From positions 1 through 14,265 of the forward strand of contig JACQKJ010000062.1 in assembly GCA_016204595.1 (NCBI GenBank): a stretch of 14,265 nt of DNA, written 5' to 3'. The notes beneath the pieces were generated by a model. The model searched no databases. It was not told the origin of the DNA and saw only the letters and a program-made list of their open reading frames with translations. Each line of letters starts with the position of its first letter. Positions within the stretch are counted from its first letter, which is position 1. Source of the DNA: Candidatus Komeilibacteria bacterium. Lineage in GTDB: Bacteria > Patescibacteriota > Patescibacteriia > UBA1558 > 2-01-FULL-52-15. Positions 1 to 6,947 of this stretch are shown here, piece by piece. A program made the translations under genes and the position numbers.

Positions 1-484
1 AATAATACCCCCGAAATCCCGCGACCTTGACGCCGCGCACCGTATCAATAAGATCCAGACCCCTCCCAATCTCTTCATGCGATTTCGGCGTGAAACCAAA
101 CGACGGAACAGTTCCTACTTTCCGAAGTTCTTTGTTATCGCTCTCGTCGCTGCCTACGGGCGTATCCTCAGAATACACATTCGGCACCAAAAGCATCAGC
201 TCATTGAATTTCGACTCTGTCGACTTGAGCTTCTGTTCCAGCAGTATCAGAGAATCCTTGATCTTCTTGCCTGAAGCGATCATAACAGGCGTGGGTTTGC
301 CTGCCTGCTCCACCTGCGCTGCATGCTCATTTCTGCTGCGCTGTATCTCCTCCGCCTCCTGCGTGAGTTTTCGCCGCTCGTCATCGATCGAGATGAGTTC
401 GTCAAGGTCAAGTACAATTTTTTTATGCTTGATTGCAGTCCGAATGCGATCAGCATTTTCACGTATATACTTACTATCGAGCAT
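1..484 (-). CDS. serS: Seryl-tRNA synthetase, N-terminal part (cut by window edge)
   Basis: Charges tRNA-Ser with serine in the cytoplasm (class II aminoacyl-tRNA synthetase). About 161 residues are visible. The protein starts MLDSKYIRENADRIR, the usual SerRS opening, followed by the long charged helical arm (residues ~25-100, rich in E, K, R and Q) that in this family forms the antiparallel coiled coil contacting the tRNA long arm. It then enters the conserved stretch around PNV, SHEEIGRGLDLID and VAGFRGYY that leads into the catalytic domain. The catalytic motifs 1-3 lie beyond the window. An in-frame ATG three codons upstream (at 493) would add MRP; I prefer 484 because family members begin MLD. 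No Shine-Dalgarno sequence is visible. The gene follows the glycan operon but has a plausible promoter of its own (551-579), so the link is probably positional rather than functional. Confidence 0.95.
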   Translation of the reverse strand, partial: MLDSKYIRENADRIRTAIKHKKIVLDLDELISIDDERRKLTQEAEEIQRSRNEHAAQVEQAGKPTPVMIASGKKIKDSLILLEQKLKSTESKFNELMLLVPNVYSEDTPVGSDESDNKELRKVGTVPSFGFTPKSHEEIGRGLDLIDTVRGVKVAGFRGYY

Positions 485-550
485 AGGACGCATGTTTAAT
501 TAATCAGATTAACGTTCTGTACCAGCTTCCCTGCTGAGTAAAGCTTCCTT

Positions 551-579
551 ACTATAGCGATATTTGAGCCAAAAATCAA
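551..579 (-). promoter_or_regulatory. Candidate sigma70-like promoter for serS
   Basis: Read on the minus strand, TTGATT (574-579) is followed after exactly 17 bases by TATAGT (551-556). This gives 4 of 6 matches to the -35 and 5 of 6 to the -10 consensus with ideal spacing. Transcription would start near 544, leaving a leader of roughly 50-60 bases before serS. The -35 box overlaps the TGA stop of the upstream glycosyltransferase gene (576-578). Activity is inferred, not shown. Confidence 0.5.
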
Positions 580-1385
580 CTTTCTGAACCGTGCGGATTC
601 GGTTTGCCCCAAAACTTGACGAGATATTTGAAGAAGCTGCGTAAATGAATACGCGCAGTCCTGTTCGTAAAAACCGTGAGCGGAGCTCCTTCAGATGACC
701 GGCTGAGCAAATGGACGGTCGAAACCTCGGGCACATACCATACCTCATGCCCTTTTTCCCAGAAGCGTCGGCACCAGTCGGTATCCTCAAGGTACAGAAA
801 AAAGCGTTCATCAAGAAGGCCTACCTGTGCCAGCGCCGCGGTACGAACCATCAGGCAGGCGCCGAAGAGCCAATCAACATCGCGCGCCTGTGTATGATCA
901 AATTCCTCCATAAAGTAGCGCGCAAGCCAGCCTCTGCCCCATGGGGTATGTGAAAAAAAAGTTCTTCGATACAACGGAAGCCACACATCCGGAAAACGAA
1001 GGCACGAAGGCTGCAAAGAACCATCCGCATTCACGAGCTTTGGCCCGGCAATGCCCACTTTGGGGTTCGTTTCCATAAAACGGTACAAACCTTCAACCAG
1101 CTCTGCGTTCAGCACGATATCGGGATTCACGATCAGCGAATACGTACCCGAGCTTGCTCGTAAACCAATATTATTACCGGCTGCATATCCGCGATTATCG
1201 GGCGCCTCGAGACAGCGCACGCCCGGATATGTCTCGCGGAGAAAGGCAGCGATGCCATCTTCGGAATGGTTGTCAACGACCACTACTTCAAAGGTGAGGG
1301 TACTCGTAAATGAAAAAAAATGCTTGAGCTGCTGTTTGATGAGCTCTTTTGTTTTATAATTAAGAATGATGATCGAAACGTCCAT
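576..1385 (-). CDS. GT2 family glycosyltransferase (last gene of glycan operon)
   Basis: A 269-residue GT-A fold, inverting glycosyltransferase expected to add one sugar from a nucleotide-sugar donor to a lipid-linked glycan at the cytoplasmic face of the membrane. The N-terminal strand MDVSIIILNYK leads to VDNHSEDG (37-44, nucleotide binding) and NRGYAAGNN (64-72). NPDI (87-90) holds the Asp of the metal-binding DXD position. GACLMVR (175-181) and LDERFFLYLEDTDWCRR (191-207) carry the ED catalytic-base region, and VHLLSRSS (224-231) follows. This pattern is typical of WbbL/rhamnosyltransferase-like GT2 enzymes, but donor and acceptor cannot be read from sequence. I chose the ATG at 1385 because the family begins here; the same frame stays open to 1565, but those 60 residues have no family character and overlap the preceding gene. 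The gene starts one base after the stop of the preceding glycosyltransferase gene, so translation is probably coupled. Confidence 0.93.
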   Translation of the reverse strand: MDVSIIILNYKTKELIKQQLKHFFSFTSTLTFEVVVVDNHSEDGIAAFLRETYPGVRCLEAPDNRGYAAGNNIGLRASSGTYSLIVNPDIVLNAELVEGLYRFMETNPKVGIAGPKLVNADGSLQPSCLRFPDVWLPLYRRTFFSHTPWGRGWLARYFMEEFDHTQARDVDWLFGACLMVRTAALAQVGLLDERFFLYLEDTDWCRRFWEKGHEVWYVPEVSTVHLLSRSSEGAPLTVFTNRTARIHLRSFFKYLVKFWGKPNPHGSES

Positions 1386-1386
1386 A

Positions 1387-2376
1387 TTATGCAGTATGAA
1401 ACCATTGAGGAAACTCGCGAGGCTGCGCTCGACGCTGCTTCCGGGCATACCGACGTTTTCGGGCGAATCGCGGAAGCAAACGAATAGCTTCATACAGACC
1501 GCGAACGCTTGATCCGTCCAGCGCAAGCAGATATATGAACTTGCCTGTTTCAAACCACACAACACGCATCAGATGCCGGATAGTTAATCTCCAGGATTGG
1601 TTCTTATATACCATCAGCGCATGGTTGCGGTATGAATACCGGTTGATCTCGGATCTCTGTTTTCGATCATTCCAGCTCGCACGCGTTCCTGCGATGCTGC
1701 GGTGATGATATGCGACGGCATCCGGAATAAAATAGTTTTTCCAACCCGCAGAAACCAAGCGCCATGCCAAGTCGACATCCTCTTTATACGCAAAAAAATC
1801 TTCATCAAAATACTCGTAACCGCTCCCGCGGGGAATTCGGACCGCCTCAAGCGCTTCGCGCCGCAACAGCGCCAGCGCCCCGCTGATACCGAAGACAGCT
1901 TGATTCTCAGCCGGGCGATCACGTTCACCCTGCAAACGATCTGAAACCTTATAATTCGCTGAAATTGCCAGTCCAAAACTGTCTATCAGCTCCGTCGTCG
2001 TATGCGTATCAATATCCCAATACAAGAGCTTCCCGCCAACTTCGGCAGCGTCCTCATAGGAATCCATCGCGGCGACGAGCGTCTCCAGACAATCGCGCTT
2101 CATGACGATATCGGGGTTAATAACGAGCACGTACGGCGCTCGAGACCAACCGATGATCATATTATGCGCACGTGCAAAACCGAGGTTCGCCTTTTGCGTG
2201 ACAACTTTGGCGCCCGGGAATTGCTCGCGCATGATCGACGCAGACGCATCGAACGAATTATTGTCCACGACGATCAGATCCCAGTCAACAAATGTCTGGG
2301 AGCGCAAACTGTCGCAGAGGTCCGGGAGATATCTGGCGCTGTTATAGGTAACGAGGCTGATAGTTACTTTTTTCAT
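1387..2376 (-). CDS. GT2 family glycosyltransferase with basic C-terminal tail
   Basis: A 329-residue GT-A glycosyltransferase. Visible motifs are MKKVTISLVTYNS at the N-terminus, VDNNSFD (37-43), NLGFARAHN (64-72), NPDI (87-90, metal/donor site), GISGALALLRR (163-173), FDEDFFAYKEDVDLAWR (190-206, catalytic acidic region) and AYHHRS (222-227). Compared with the other two GT2 proteins here it has a longer insert before the catalytic block and an Arg/Lys-rich tail (about 304-320) that may bind the membrane surface. Its first 35 bases overlap the 3' end of the polymerase gene. A strong AGGAGGG Shine-Dalgarno sequence precedes the start, and an in-frame TAA upstream leaves this as the first possible ATG. 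It presumably adds one residue of the repeat unit; sugar specificity is unknown. Confidence 0.93.
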   Translation of the reverse strand: MKKVTISLVTYNSARYLPDLCDSLRSQTFVDWDLIVVDNNSFDASASIMREQFPGAKVVTQKANLGFARAHNMIIGWSRAPYVLVINPDIVMKRDCLETLVAAMDSYEDAAEVGGKLLYWDIDTHTTTELIDSFGLAISANYKVSDRLQGERDRPAENQAVFGISGALALLRREALEAVRIPRGSGYEYFDEDFFAYKEDVDLAWRLVSAGWKNYFIPDAVAYHHRSIAGTRASWNDRKQRSEINRYSYRNHALMVYKNQSWRLTIRHLMRVVWFETGKFIYLLALDGSSVRGLYEAIRLLPRFARKRRYARKQRRAQPREFPQWFHTA

Positions 2377-3835
2377 CGGTGTTTACTTTCCCTCCTAACA
2401 CTAGCATGGTAAGCATCAGATATCCAAGCCCCAGCGGATGATTGAGGTACGGGCTTGCACTATGGACGATCATAATGAACGCCAATCCGGTAAGGAGCAT
2501 CACGCTGATTTCGCTGCTGCCCGGGTTCGCGCGTACCATCCGCCAGCCTCTATAGAGCAGCCCAAGAAGCACCCCGAGGTAAACCACGCCGCCGATCAGG
2601 CCGAGTTTCAGCCATTGATCCAGATATCCCCATTCAAAGGCATAGGTTGTAACGGTTCCTGAAGGATTGAGAGCATTCTTGGTCCGCGGATCGTCTGAAC
2701 GGTACGATACGGATGCACCGAACCCACTTCCTATGATCGGGTGAACGCGTATGGCCGACATGAGCGGCCTCAGCAACTGAAGCCGTGAACTGACCGCAGG
2801 TTCCGATACAGAGGTGATACGCGCTGAAAGCGATGCTGACAACCCTGTACCTCCATACGGGAGGATTGCGAGAAGCATCAGAAGCAGGACAGCCGCAACT
2901 CCTCCTGCCATGACAATGCCGACTCTTTTTGCTGCCATGCCACAATTCCTTATGACCTGCCTGCCGAAAAAAACAAAAAATAATACAACAGCTGCAAGAG
3001 CGCCAAGCCAGTAGCTTCTCGAAAAGCTGGCAAGTATGGCAGCGGAGCACAGGATCAGCGCAGCGAGCCGGCGCTGGCTCACTCCCCGCCAGACGAGCAG
3101 CAGCAGCGACTGCACCATGACCACGCCGACGAACACCTGCGACTGTATGAATATCCTCCAGAGCGTTTCTCCGACCAAGGTCAACTCCCCGATCCGCGTA
3201 TCGCGCACCCAAAGATAGAGATACGGGATATTCCACGTTTCATACGCATTCGCAAAGAGATGAAACAAGATAAGCGTCTTGAGGGCCGTGGCTATCGCGG
3301 CTCCCACCGCAAGCGCCCTGATGAATGCGAGGTCCTCTCGCCGGTACGCGAACAGCCAGACAGGAAAATACGCGAGGTAGAGATACGCATTCCCATCCAA
3401 AAAAACATCCGACAAGGGCCGTGCCGCACGTAAGCCGATACTAAATCCCCACACAGTTATGAATACGAGCGAAACGAATAAACCGCTTATAAACGCGTTC
3501 CGGCGCAGCAGATCAATGCTGCTCCGTACGCCGGACAGCCCAAGCCATGCGCCGATCGCCAGAATAAAAATAAGCATCCGCATGCTTAGTCGAAACCCTC
3601 CGATGTCCCAAGAGAAACTGGAGCCGAATGAGCCCCACATAAGCTCCGCCAGAGGCAGGAATAGCAACCACCGCCGATCCATAAAAAAAAGACACAGTAT
3701 GCTTGCGGCCGCTATAATGAAAAACAGCACTCTGAGAGAAGGTATGGTGTAGGCTGCTAACGACAGAATATCGGCAGCGAAGAAGACCACTATCCACGGT
3801 GCGACGCGCTTGGGGATGATATTACGAACGTCCAT
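2342..3835 (-). CDS. O-antigen polymerase/ligase family membrane protein (Wzy/WaaL-like)
   Basis: A 497-residue polytopic membrane protein with roughly 10-12 hydrophobic segments (for example about 12-50, 85-100, 115-135, 255-290, 305-325, 410-428, 445-480). It resembles the Wzy_C/O-antigen ligase superfamily, whose members polymerise flipped lipid-linked repeat units or transfer the finished glycan to an acceptor outside the cell. The fingerprint is FSRSYWLGA (271-279), then an external loop (~326-405) with Arg351, HPIIGSGFG (365-373) and FEWGYLDQWLKLGLIGG (400-416). Polymerase and ligase cannot be separated by sequence alone; as the only such gene beside a flippase, polymerase is my first guess. 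I start at the ATG at 3835 because MDVRNIIP leads into the first membrane helix; the frame is open to 3916, but that extension lies inside the preceding gene. It overlaps the upstream gene by 14 bases and the downstream gene by 35. Confidence 0.88.
   Translation of the reverse strand: MDVRNIIPKRVAPWIVVFFAADILSLAAYTIPSLRVLFFIIAAASILCLFFMDRRWLLFLPLAELMWGSFGSSFSWDIGGFRLSMRMLIFILAIGAWLGLSGVRSSIDLLRRNAFISGLFVSLVFITVWGFSIGLRAARPLSDVFLDGNAYLYLAYFPVWLFAYRREDLAFIRALAVGAAIATALKTLILFHLFANAYETWNIPYLYLWVRDTRIGELTLVGETLWRIFIQSQVFVGVVMVQSLLLLVWRGVSQRRLAALILCSAAILASFSRSYWLGALAAVVLFFVFFGRQVIRNCGMAAKRVGIVMAGGVAAVLLLMLLAILPYGGTGLSASLSARITSVSEPAVSSRLQLLRPLMSAIRVHPIIGSGFGASVSYRSDDPRTKNALNPSGTVTTYAFEWGYLDQWLKLGLIGGVVYLGVLLGLLYRGWRMVRANPGSSEISVMLLTGLAFIMIVHSASPYLNHPLGLGYLMLTMLVLGGKVNTDEKSNYQPRYL
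2390..2396 (-). promoter_or_regulatory. Strong Shine-Dalgarno sequence inside polymerase gene
   Basis: AGGAGGG on the minus strand lies 13 bases upstream of the ATG at 2376, within the last codons of the polymerase gene. The spacing is longer than the usual 5-9 bases. It supports internal translation initiation for a gene that overlaps its neighbour by 35 bases, and it stands out because most genes in this window show no such sequence. Confidence 0.55.
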
Positions 3836-4682
3836 GAAATACGAGTTGATATATATACGAGGCGAGTAAGCCGAGCGGAGATAGGGCTTGGAGAACCCAG
3901 GCCTGCAACGGGCCATGATGTTTCCGAAAAAAATAAGTGCGACTGCGATTATGGATCAGCTGCCGTTCATACGGCTGGCGTTTGCTGAAACTTTTTCCGC
4001 CGTGATGCACGACTCGAAAACTCGGAACAAAGCGGATGCGTTCCCCGGCGTTGCGGAAGCGGAGGCAGAGATCCACCTCCTCGAACCACAGAAAGAACCG
4101 CTCATCGAATGCTCCTATCCGATCGATCGCGCTCCTGCGTACGAACATGGCAGCGCCCATGATCTGCTCCACATCCTGCTCGCGGGTCGGGTCAAAATCC
4201 GCACGGTAGTAGGCCCGAAAGGGCGCGAGAGAACGCGTCAGATGGTTAATCTTAAGAACGGTCAAAATTTCCGGTAGAATATGCGGATCGCGGCGCACCT
4301 GACCCTCCTGATATGAACCGTCCGGATTCGTGAGCATCGGCGCGATCATCGCAACATCGGCATGCTCGTCGAGGTATCGCGCGAGACCCGCAAGCGCTCC
4401 GGAAACGACCTCGGTATCCGGATTCAAAAAAAAGACATACCTGCCCCGTGCGCGCCGCAGTCCGATGTTATTCCCGGTTGCGAAGCCACGATTGGAGTCA
4501 AGTGCTATCAGATGGGCCCCTGGGTGCCGCGCACGGACCAGGTCTTGCGAGCCGTCTGTCGAATTATTGTCAACAACGATGACCTCATGCGATAGGCGCG
4601 CACCATCTTTTTCAATCGACAGAAGACAGCGATGCAAAAGATCACGTACGTTCCAGCTTACGATAATGATCGAAATATCCAT
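3822..4682 (-). CDS. GT2 family glycosyltransferase (rhamnosyltransferase-like)
   Basis: A 286-residue GT-A enzyme, the first of three GT2 paralogues in the operon. Motifs are MDISIIIVSWN at the N-terminus, VDNNSTDGS (37-45), NRGFATGNN (64-72), NPDTE (87-91, metal/donor site), GAAMFVRR (176-183), FDERFFLWFEEVDLCLR (192-208, catalytic base region) and VHHGGKS (225-231). A hydrophobic C-terminal segment (about 262-283) probably anchors it to the cytoplasmic membrane face, as in WbbL-like enzymes. All three GT2 proteins share the spacing of the VDNN, N-G-A-NN and NPD motifs to the residue, which suggests descent from one ancestor by duplication. It starts one base after the stop of the upstream glycosyltransferase gene and its end overlaps the polymerase gene. 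Specificity is not predictable. Confidence 0.93.
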   Translation of the reverse strand: MDISIIIVSWNVRDLLHRCLLSIEKDGARLSHEVIVVDNNSTDGSQDLVRARHPGAHLIALDSNRGFATGNNIGLRRARGRYVFFLNPDTEVVSGALAGLARYLDEHADVAMIAPMLTNPDGSYQEGQVRRDPHILPEILTVLKINHLTRSLAPFRAYYRADFDPTREQDVEQIMGAAMFVRRSAIDRIGAFDERFFLWFEEVDLCLRFRNAGERIRFVPSFRVVHHGGKSFSKRQPYERQLIHNRSRTYFFRKHHGPLQAWVLQALSPLGLLASYIYQLVFHGRS

Positions 4683-4683
4683 A

Positions 4684-5850
4684 TCAGTACGTCAACTTCT
4701 TGGATACGATATCGAGCATGCGGCGGGCGATTGCATTCCAGGAATACTCCTCCACCGCCTTCTTCCTCGCATCCTGGCGCTCCTCCGAGTCTTCCTCAAG
4801 CGCCAGAAAAAGCTTCCGGTTAAAATCCTCTTTGTCAGAAGCGACGTATACGACGTCTTTCAGCAGATCCACGCCGGAATATTTCGTCGCGACGACCGGC
4901 TTACCGCACGCCAGATACTCATACAGTTTCATCGGATTGGTGGACGTAATAAAACGTGACTGCCGATGCGGGATCAGCGCTACGTCAAATTGCTGTATGT
5001 ATGCTGGAGCTTCTTCATACGATTTGTATCCGAGTATATGGACATTCTTGATCGTTGCGAGACGATTCGCGTCCTCATCATGCCAGATGGGGCCCACCAG
5101 CACGAACGTCTTGTTTTGATTCTTTGCGGCAAGGTAGGTGATCAGATCCAGATCGACACGCTCCTGAATAACGCCGATATAGCCGATGATCGGCCTTGGC
5201 AGATCGGCGATATCACGGCTCACCAATCGATGCTTCGTTTGGTAATGCGCAAGGTCAACACCGTTTGGCACCCAATAGACATTCGGCTGATTATCGAACA
5301 GCTTCTGCAGATCCTCGGCAACGGTAAATATCACATCAGCCGTCTGTCTGATCGTCGCATACCATGATACCATGCGTTCGCGAAGTGTGCGGTATGACGG
5401 ATGCTCGGCCCAGTTGTCGACTGCATCAAAAACCGTCAGCTTCTGACCAAAACTTCGCATATAGGGGGCGAGCGGAGGGAAGTAGGACCACACAAGGTAA
5501 TCAGCCATCGACAGCTTGAGCGCAACCTGACGCACTCGTTTGACAAAATGCTCCGGCCTGATAAAAAATTCACTGTTCGAATAGACGAAAACCGCATCAG
5601 AAAGTTTCGTCAACTTATCATACGGAGTCCGAAATTGCACAGTGCCTCCGTCCAATGCGGGAATGATATTTTCCCAGGTGTTTCGCAGGGCTCGTTTCAG
5701 CGTCAGCGGCGGATAATCGACCGCCAGTATGCGGCGTATGTGCGGCATAGCGGCGAACTCACGTATAAGCTGGCCGTTGCGGTTGCTCACGCCATGCTGC
5801 CATTCGGCGTAGCCTGACATATTGATCATGATGATATCAAGCGGTTTCAT
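4684..5850 (-). CDS. Glycosyltransferase, GT-B fold, TuaH-like
   Basis: A 388-residue GT-B glycosyltransferase of the group related to TuaH-type teichuronic acid enzymes. Features by residue are FDAVDNW (141-147) at the end of the N-terminal acceptor domain, VPNGVDLAHY (194-203) at the interdomain linker, IIGYIGVIQERVDLDL (221-236) starting the donor-binding domain, and NPMKLYEYLACGKPVVAT (305-322), the characteristic donor-site block holding a conserved Glu. This family transfers an activated sugar to a lipid-linked acceptor at the inner face of the membrane. The start follows the upstream gene's stop after two bases, and no convincing ribosome binding site is seen, so translational coupling is likely. 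Donor sugar is unknown; I do not assign a symbol. Confidence 0.9.
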   Translation of the reverse strand: MKPLDIIMINMSGYAEWQHGVSNRNGQLIREFAAMPHIRRILAVDYPPLTLKRALRNTWENIIPALDGGTVQFRTPYDKLTKLSDAVFVYSNSEFFIRPEHFVKRVRQVALKLSMADYLVWSYFPPLAPYMRSFGQKLTVFDAVDNWAEHPSYRTLRERMVSWYATIRQTADVIFTVAEDLQKLFDNQPNVYWVPNGVDLAHYQTKHRLVSRDIADLPRPIIGYIGVIQERVDLDLITYLAAKNQNKTFVLVGPIWHDEDANRLATIKNVHILGYKSYEEAPAYIQQFDVALIPHRQSRFITSTNPMKLYEYLACGKPVVATKYSGVDLLKDVVYVASDKEDFNRKLFLALEEDSEERQDARKKAVEEYSWNAIARRMLDIVSKKLTY

Positions 5851-5852
5851 AG

Positions 5853-6947
5853 CTACGAAAGTACCTGCGCTAAACGCCGCGCCTGCATATCCCAGTTCGG
5901 CAGCGTTTCCAAATGCTTCTTCGCGTGCGATCCGACAAATCCGGCCAGCTCAGCGTCGACCAGCAAGTGGATAATGCTCTCCGTGAGTGCCCCGAGATTT
6001 TCACCATCAACGAACAGCGCGTTCGGTTCGCCGCCCAAGGCCTCGCGTTCGCACCCGGATCGTCCGGCGATGATGGGCAGAGAAAAATAAGCCGCTTCCA
6101 AAAACACGATGCCGAATCCTTCGATGTCAGCGCCGATGGCGCGCGTCGGCATGGCAAAAAGCGACGCTGCAGTATAATACCCCCCTAATTCAGAGTCTGC
6201 GACGTTCGTGCGTATTTCAATGTATTTCTGCATTTTCAAATTTTGTATCAGTCCCTCGAAATATGAACGGTCAGGTCCGTCACCAATGATAACATATCGC
6301 GCATTCGGAACAGAGCGAAGCACCTCGGGAAATGCCCTGATGACCATATCCTGACCCTTGCGGCGCGTGAGGCGCCCGACCGTAATGACCAGTTTCGAAC
6401 CGGCGTAGCGCTGTGCAGCCGGTGATGCTGCATGATCCGCGTGCGAGAACTTTTCCTCCTCAAAATACGGCGTCAGTATGGTCACGGGCGTTCGCAACTT
6501 GAGGGGCGCCAGGATCGACGCAGTCGTCTCGCTGTTCGTGATACAATGTGCGGCGCCATTCAGAACGGAAATAGCCGCGCGACGTTTGTTCTTGAGCGCA
6601 AGATTGATATCGAGTCCGTGTAACGAAATAACATACGGAATTTTTTTGATCTTGTTGAGTGCGTATACCATCGAGCCCAGCGGGAGCAGATTCGGCGTCA
6701 TGATCATTTCGATCTTGTGTTCATTCACGATCTTTTGCAAGGTTCGCACGCCCGTCAGCCAGCTTGGACGCACGTATGAGGAAAGTAATTTTTTGCGGAT
6801 GACCGGGTGCGCGGGAACGGACTCCTTCTGATCGGTAAGCACCACATACTGACTCGTCGGCAGGCGTCTGAACAATTGATAACAATACCGCGCGATCCCG
6901 CCTCGGAACGGATAATATTCATGCGTCAGCAGGAGTGTTCGTTTCAT
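5853..6947 (-). CDS. GT4 family glycosyltransferase
   Basis: A 364-residue retaining GT-B enzyme of the GT4 type. GGIARY (16-21) forms the glycine-rich N-terminal loop, and SLHGLD (108-113) is the usual acceptor-domain motif. VGRLTRRKGQD (190-200) opens the donor domain, IGDGPD (221-226) follows, and IEGFGIVFLEAA (275-286) contains the EX7E pair (E276, E284) that binds the nucleotide-sugar. All catalytic landmarks are intact. I start at the ATG at 6947, which overlaps the flippase stop as ATGA; the frame is open to 7055, but those 36 residues lack family character and lie within the flippase gene. As the first glycosyltransferase after the flippase it may build the core of the repeat unit, which is inference. 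Confidence 0.93.
   Translation of the reverse strand: MKRTLLLTHEYYPFRGGIARYCYQLFRRLPTSQYVVLTDQKESVPAHPVIRKKLLSSYVRPSWLTGVRTLQKIVNEHKIEMIMTPNLLPLGSMVYALNKIKKIPYVISLHGLDINLALKNKRRAAISVLNGAAHCITNSETTASILAPLKLRTPVTILTPYFEEEKFSHADHAASPAAQRYAGSKLVITVGRLTRRKGQDMVIRAFPEVLRSVPNARYVIIGDGPDRSYFEGLIQNLKMQKYIEIRTNVADSELGGYYTAASLFAMPTRAIGADIEGFGIVFLEAAYFSLPIIAGRSGCEREALGGEPNALFVDGENLGALTESIIHLLVDAELAGFVGSHAKKHLETLPNWDMQARRLAQVLS

Noticed and set aside
27..503. A 158-codon open frame on the plus strand at the left edge
   Set aside because: It is antisense to serS, which matches its family over the whole visible length.
484..575. A T-box riboswitch in the serS leader
   Set aside because: The leader is only about 60 bases and shows no T-box consensus or terminator/antiterminator pair.
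1386..1565. A 60-residue N-terminal extension of the GT2 gene at 576-1385
   Set aside because: It lies wholly within the preceding glycosyltransferase gene, has no family character, and MDVSIII is the normal start.
3836..3916. A longer start for the Wzy/WaaL-like protein
   Set aside because: The extra 27 residues are Arg/Ser/Tyr-rich, lie in the upstream GT2 gene and precede the natural first membrane helix.
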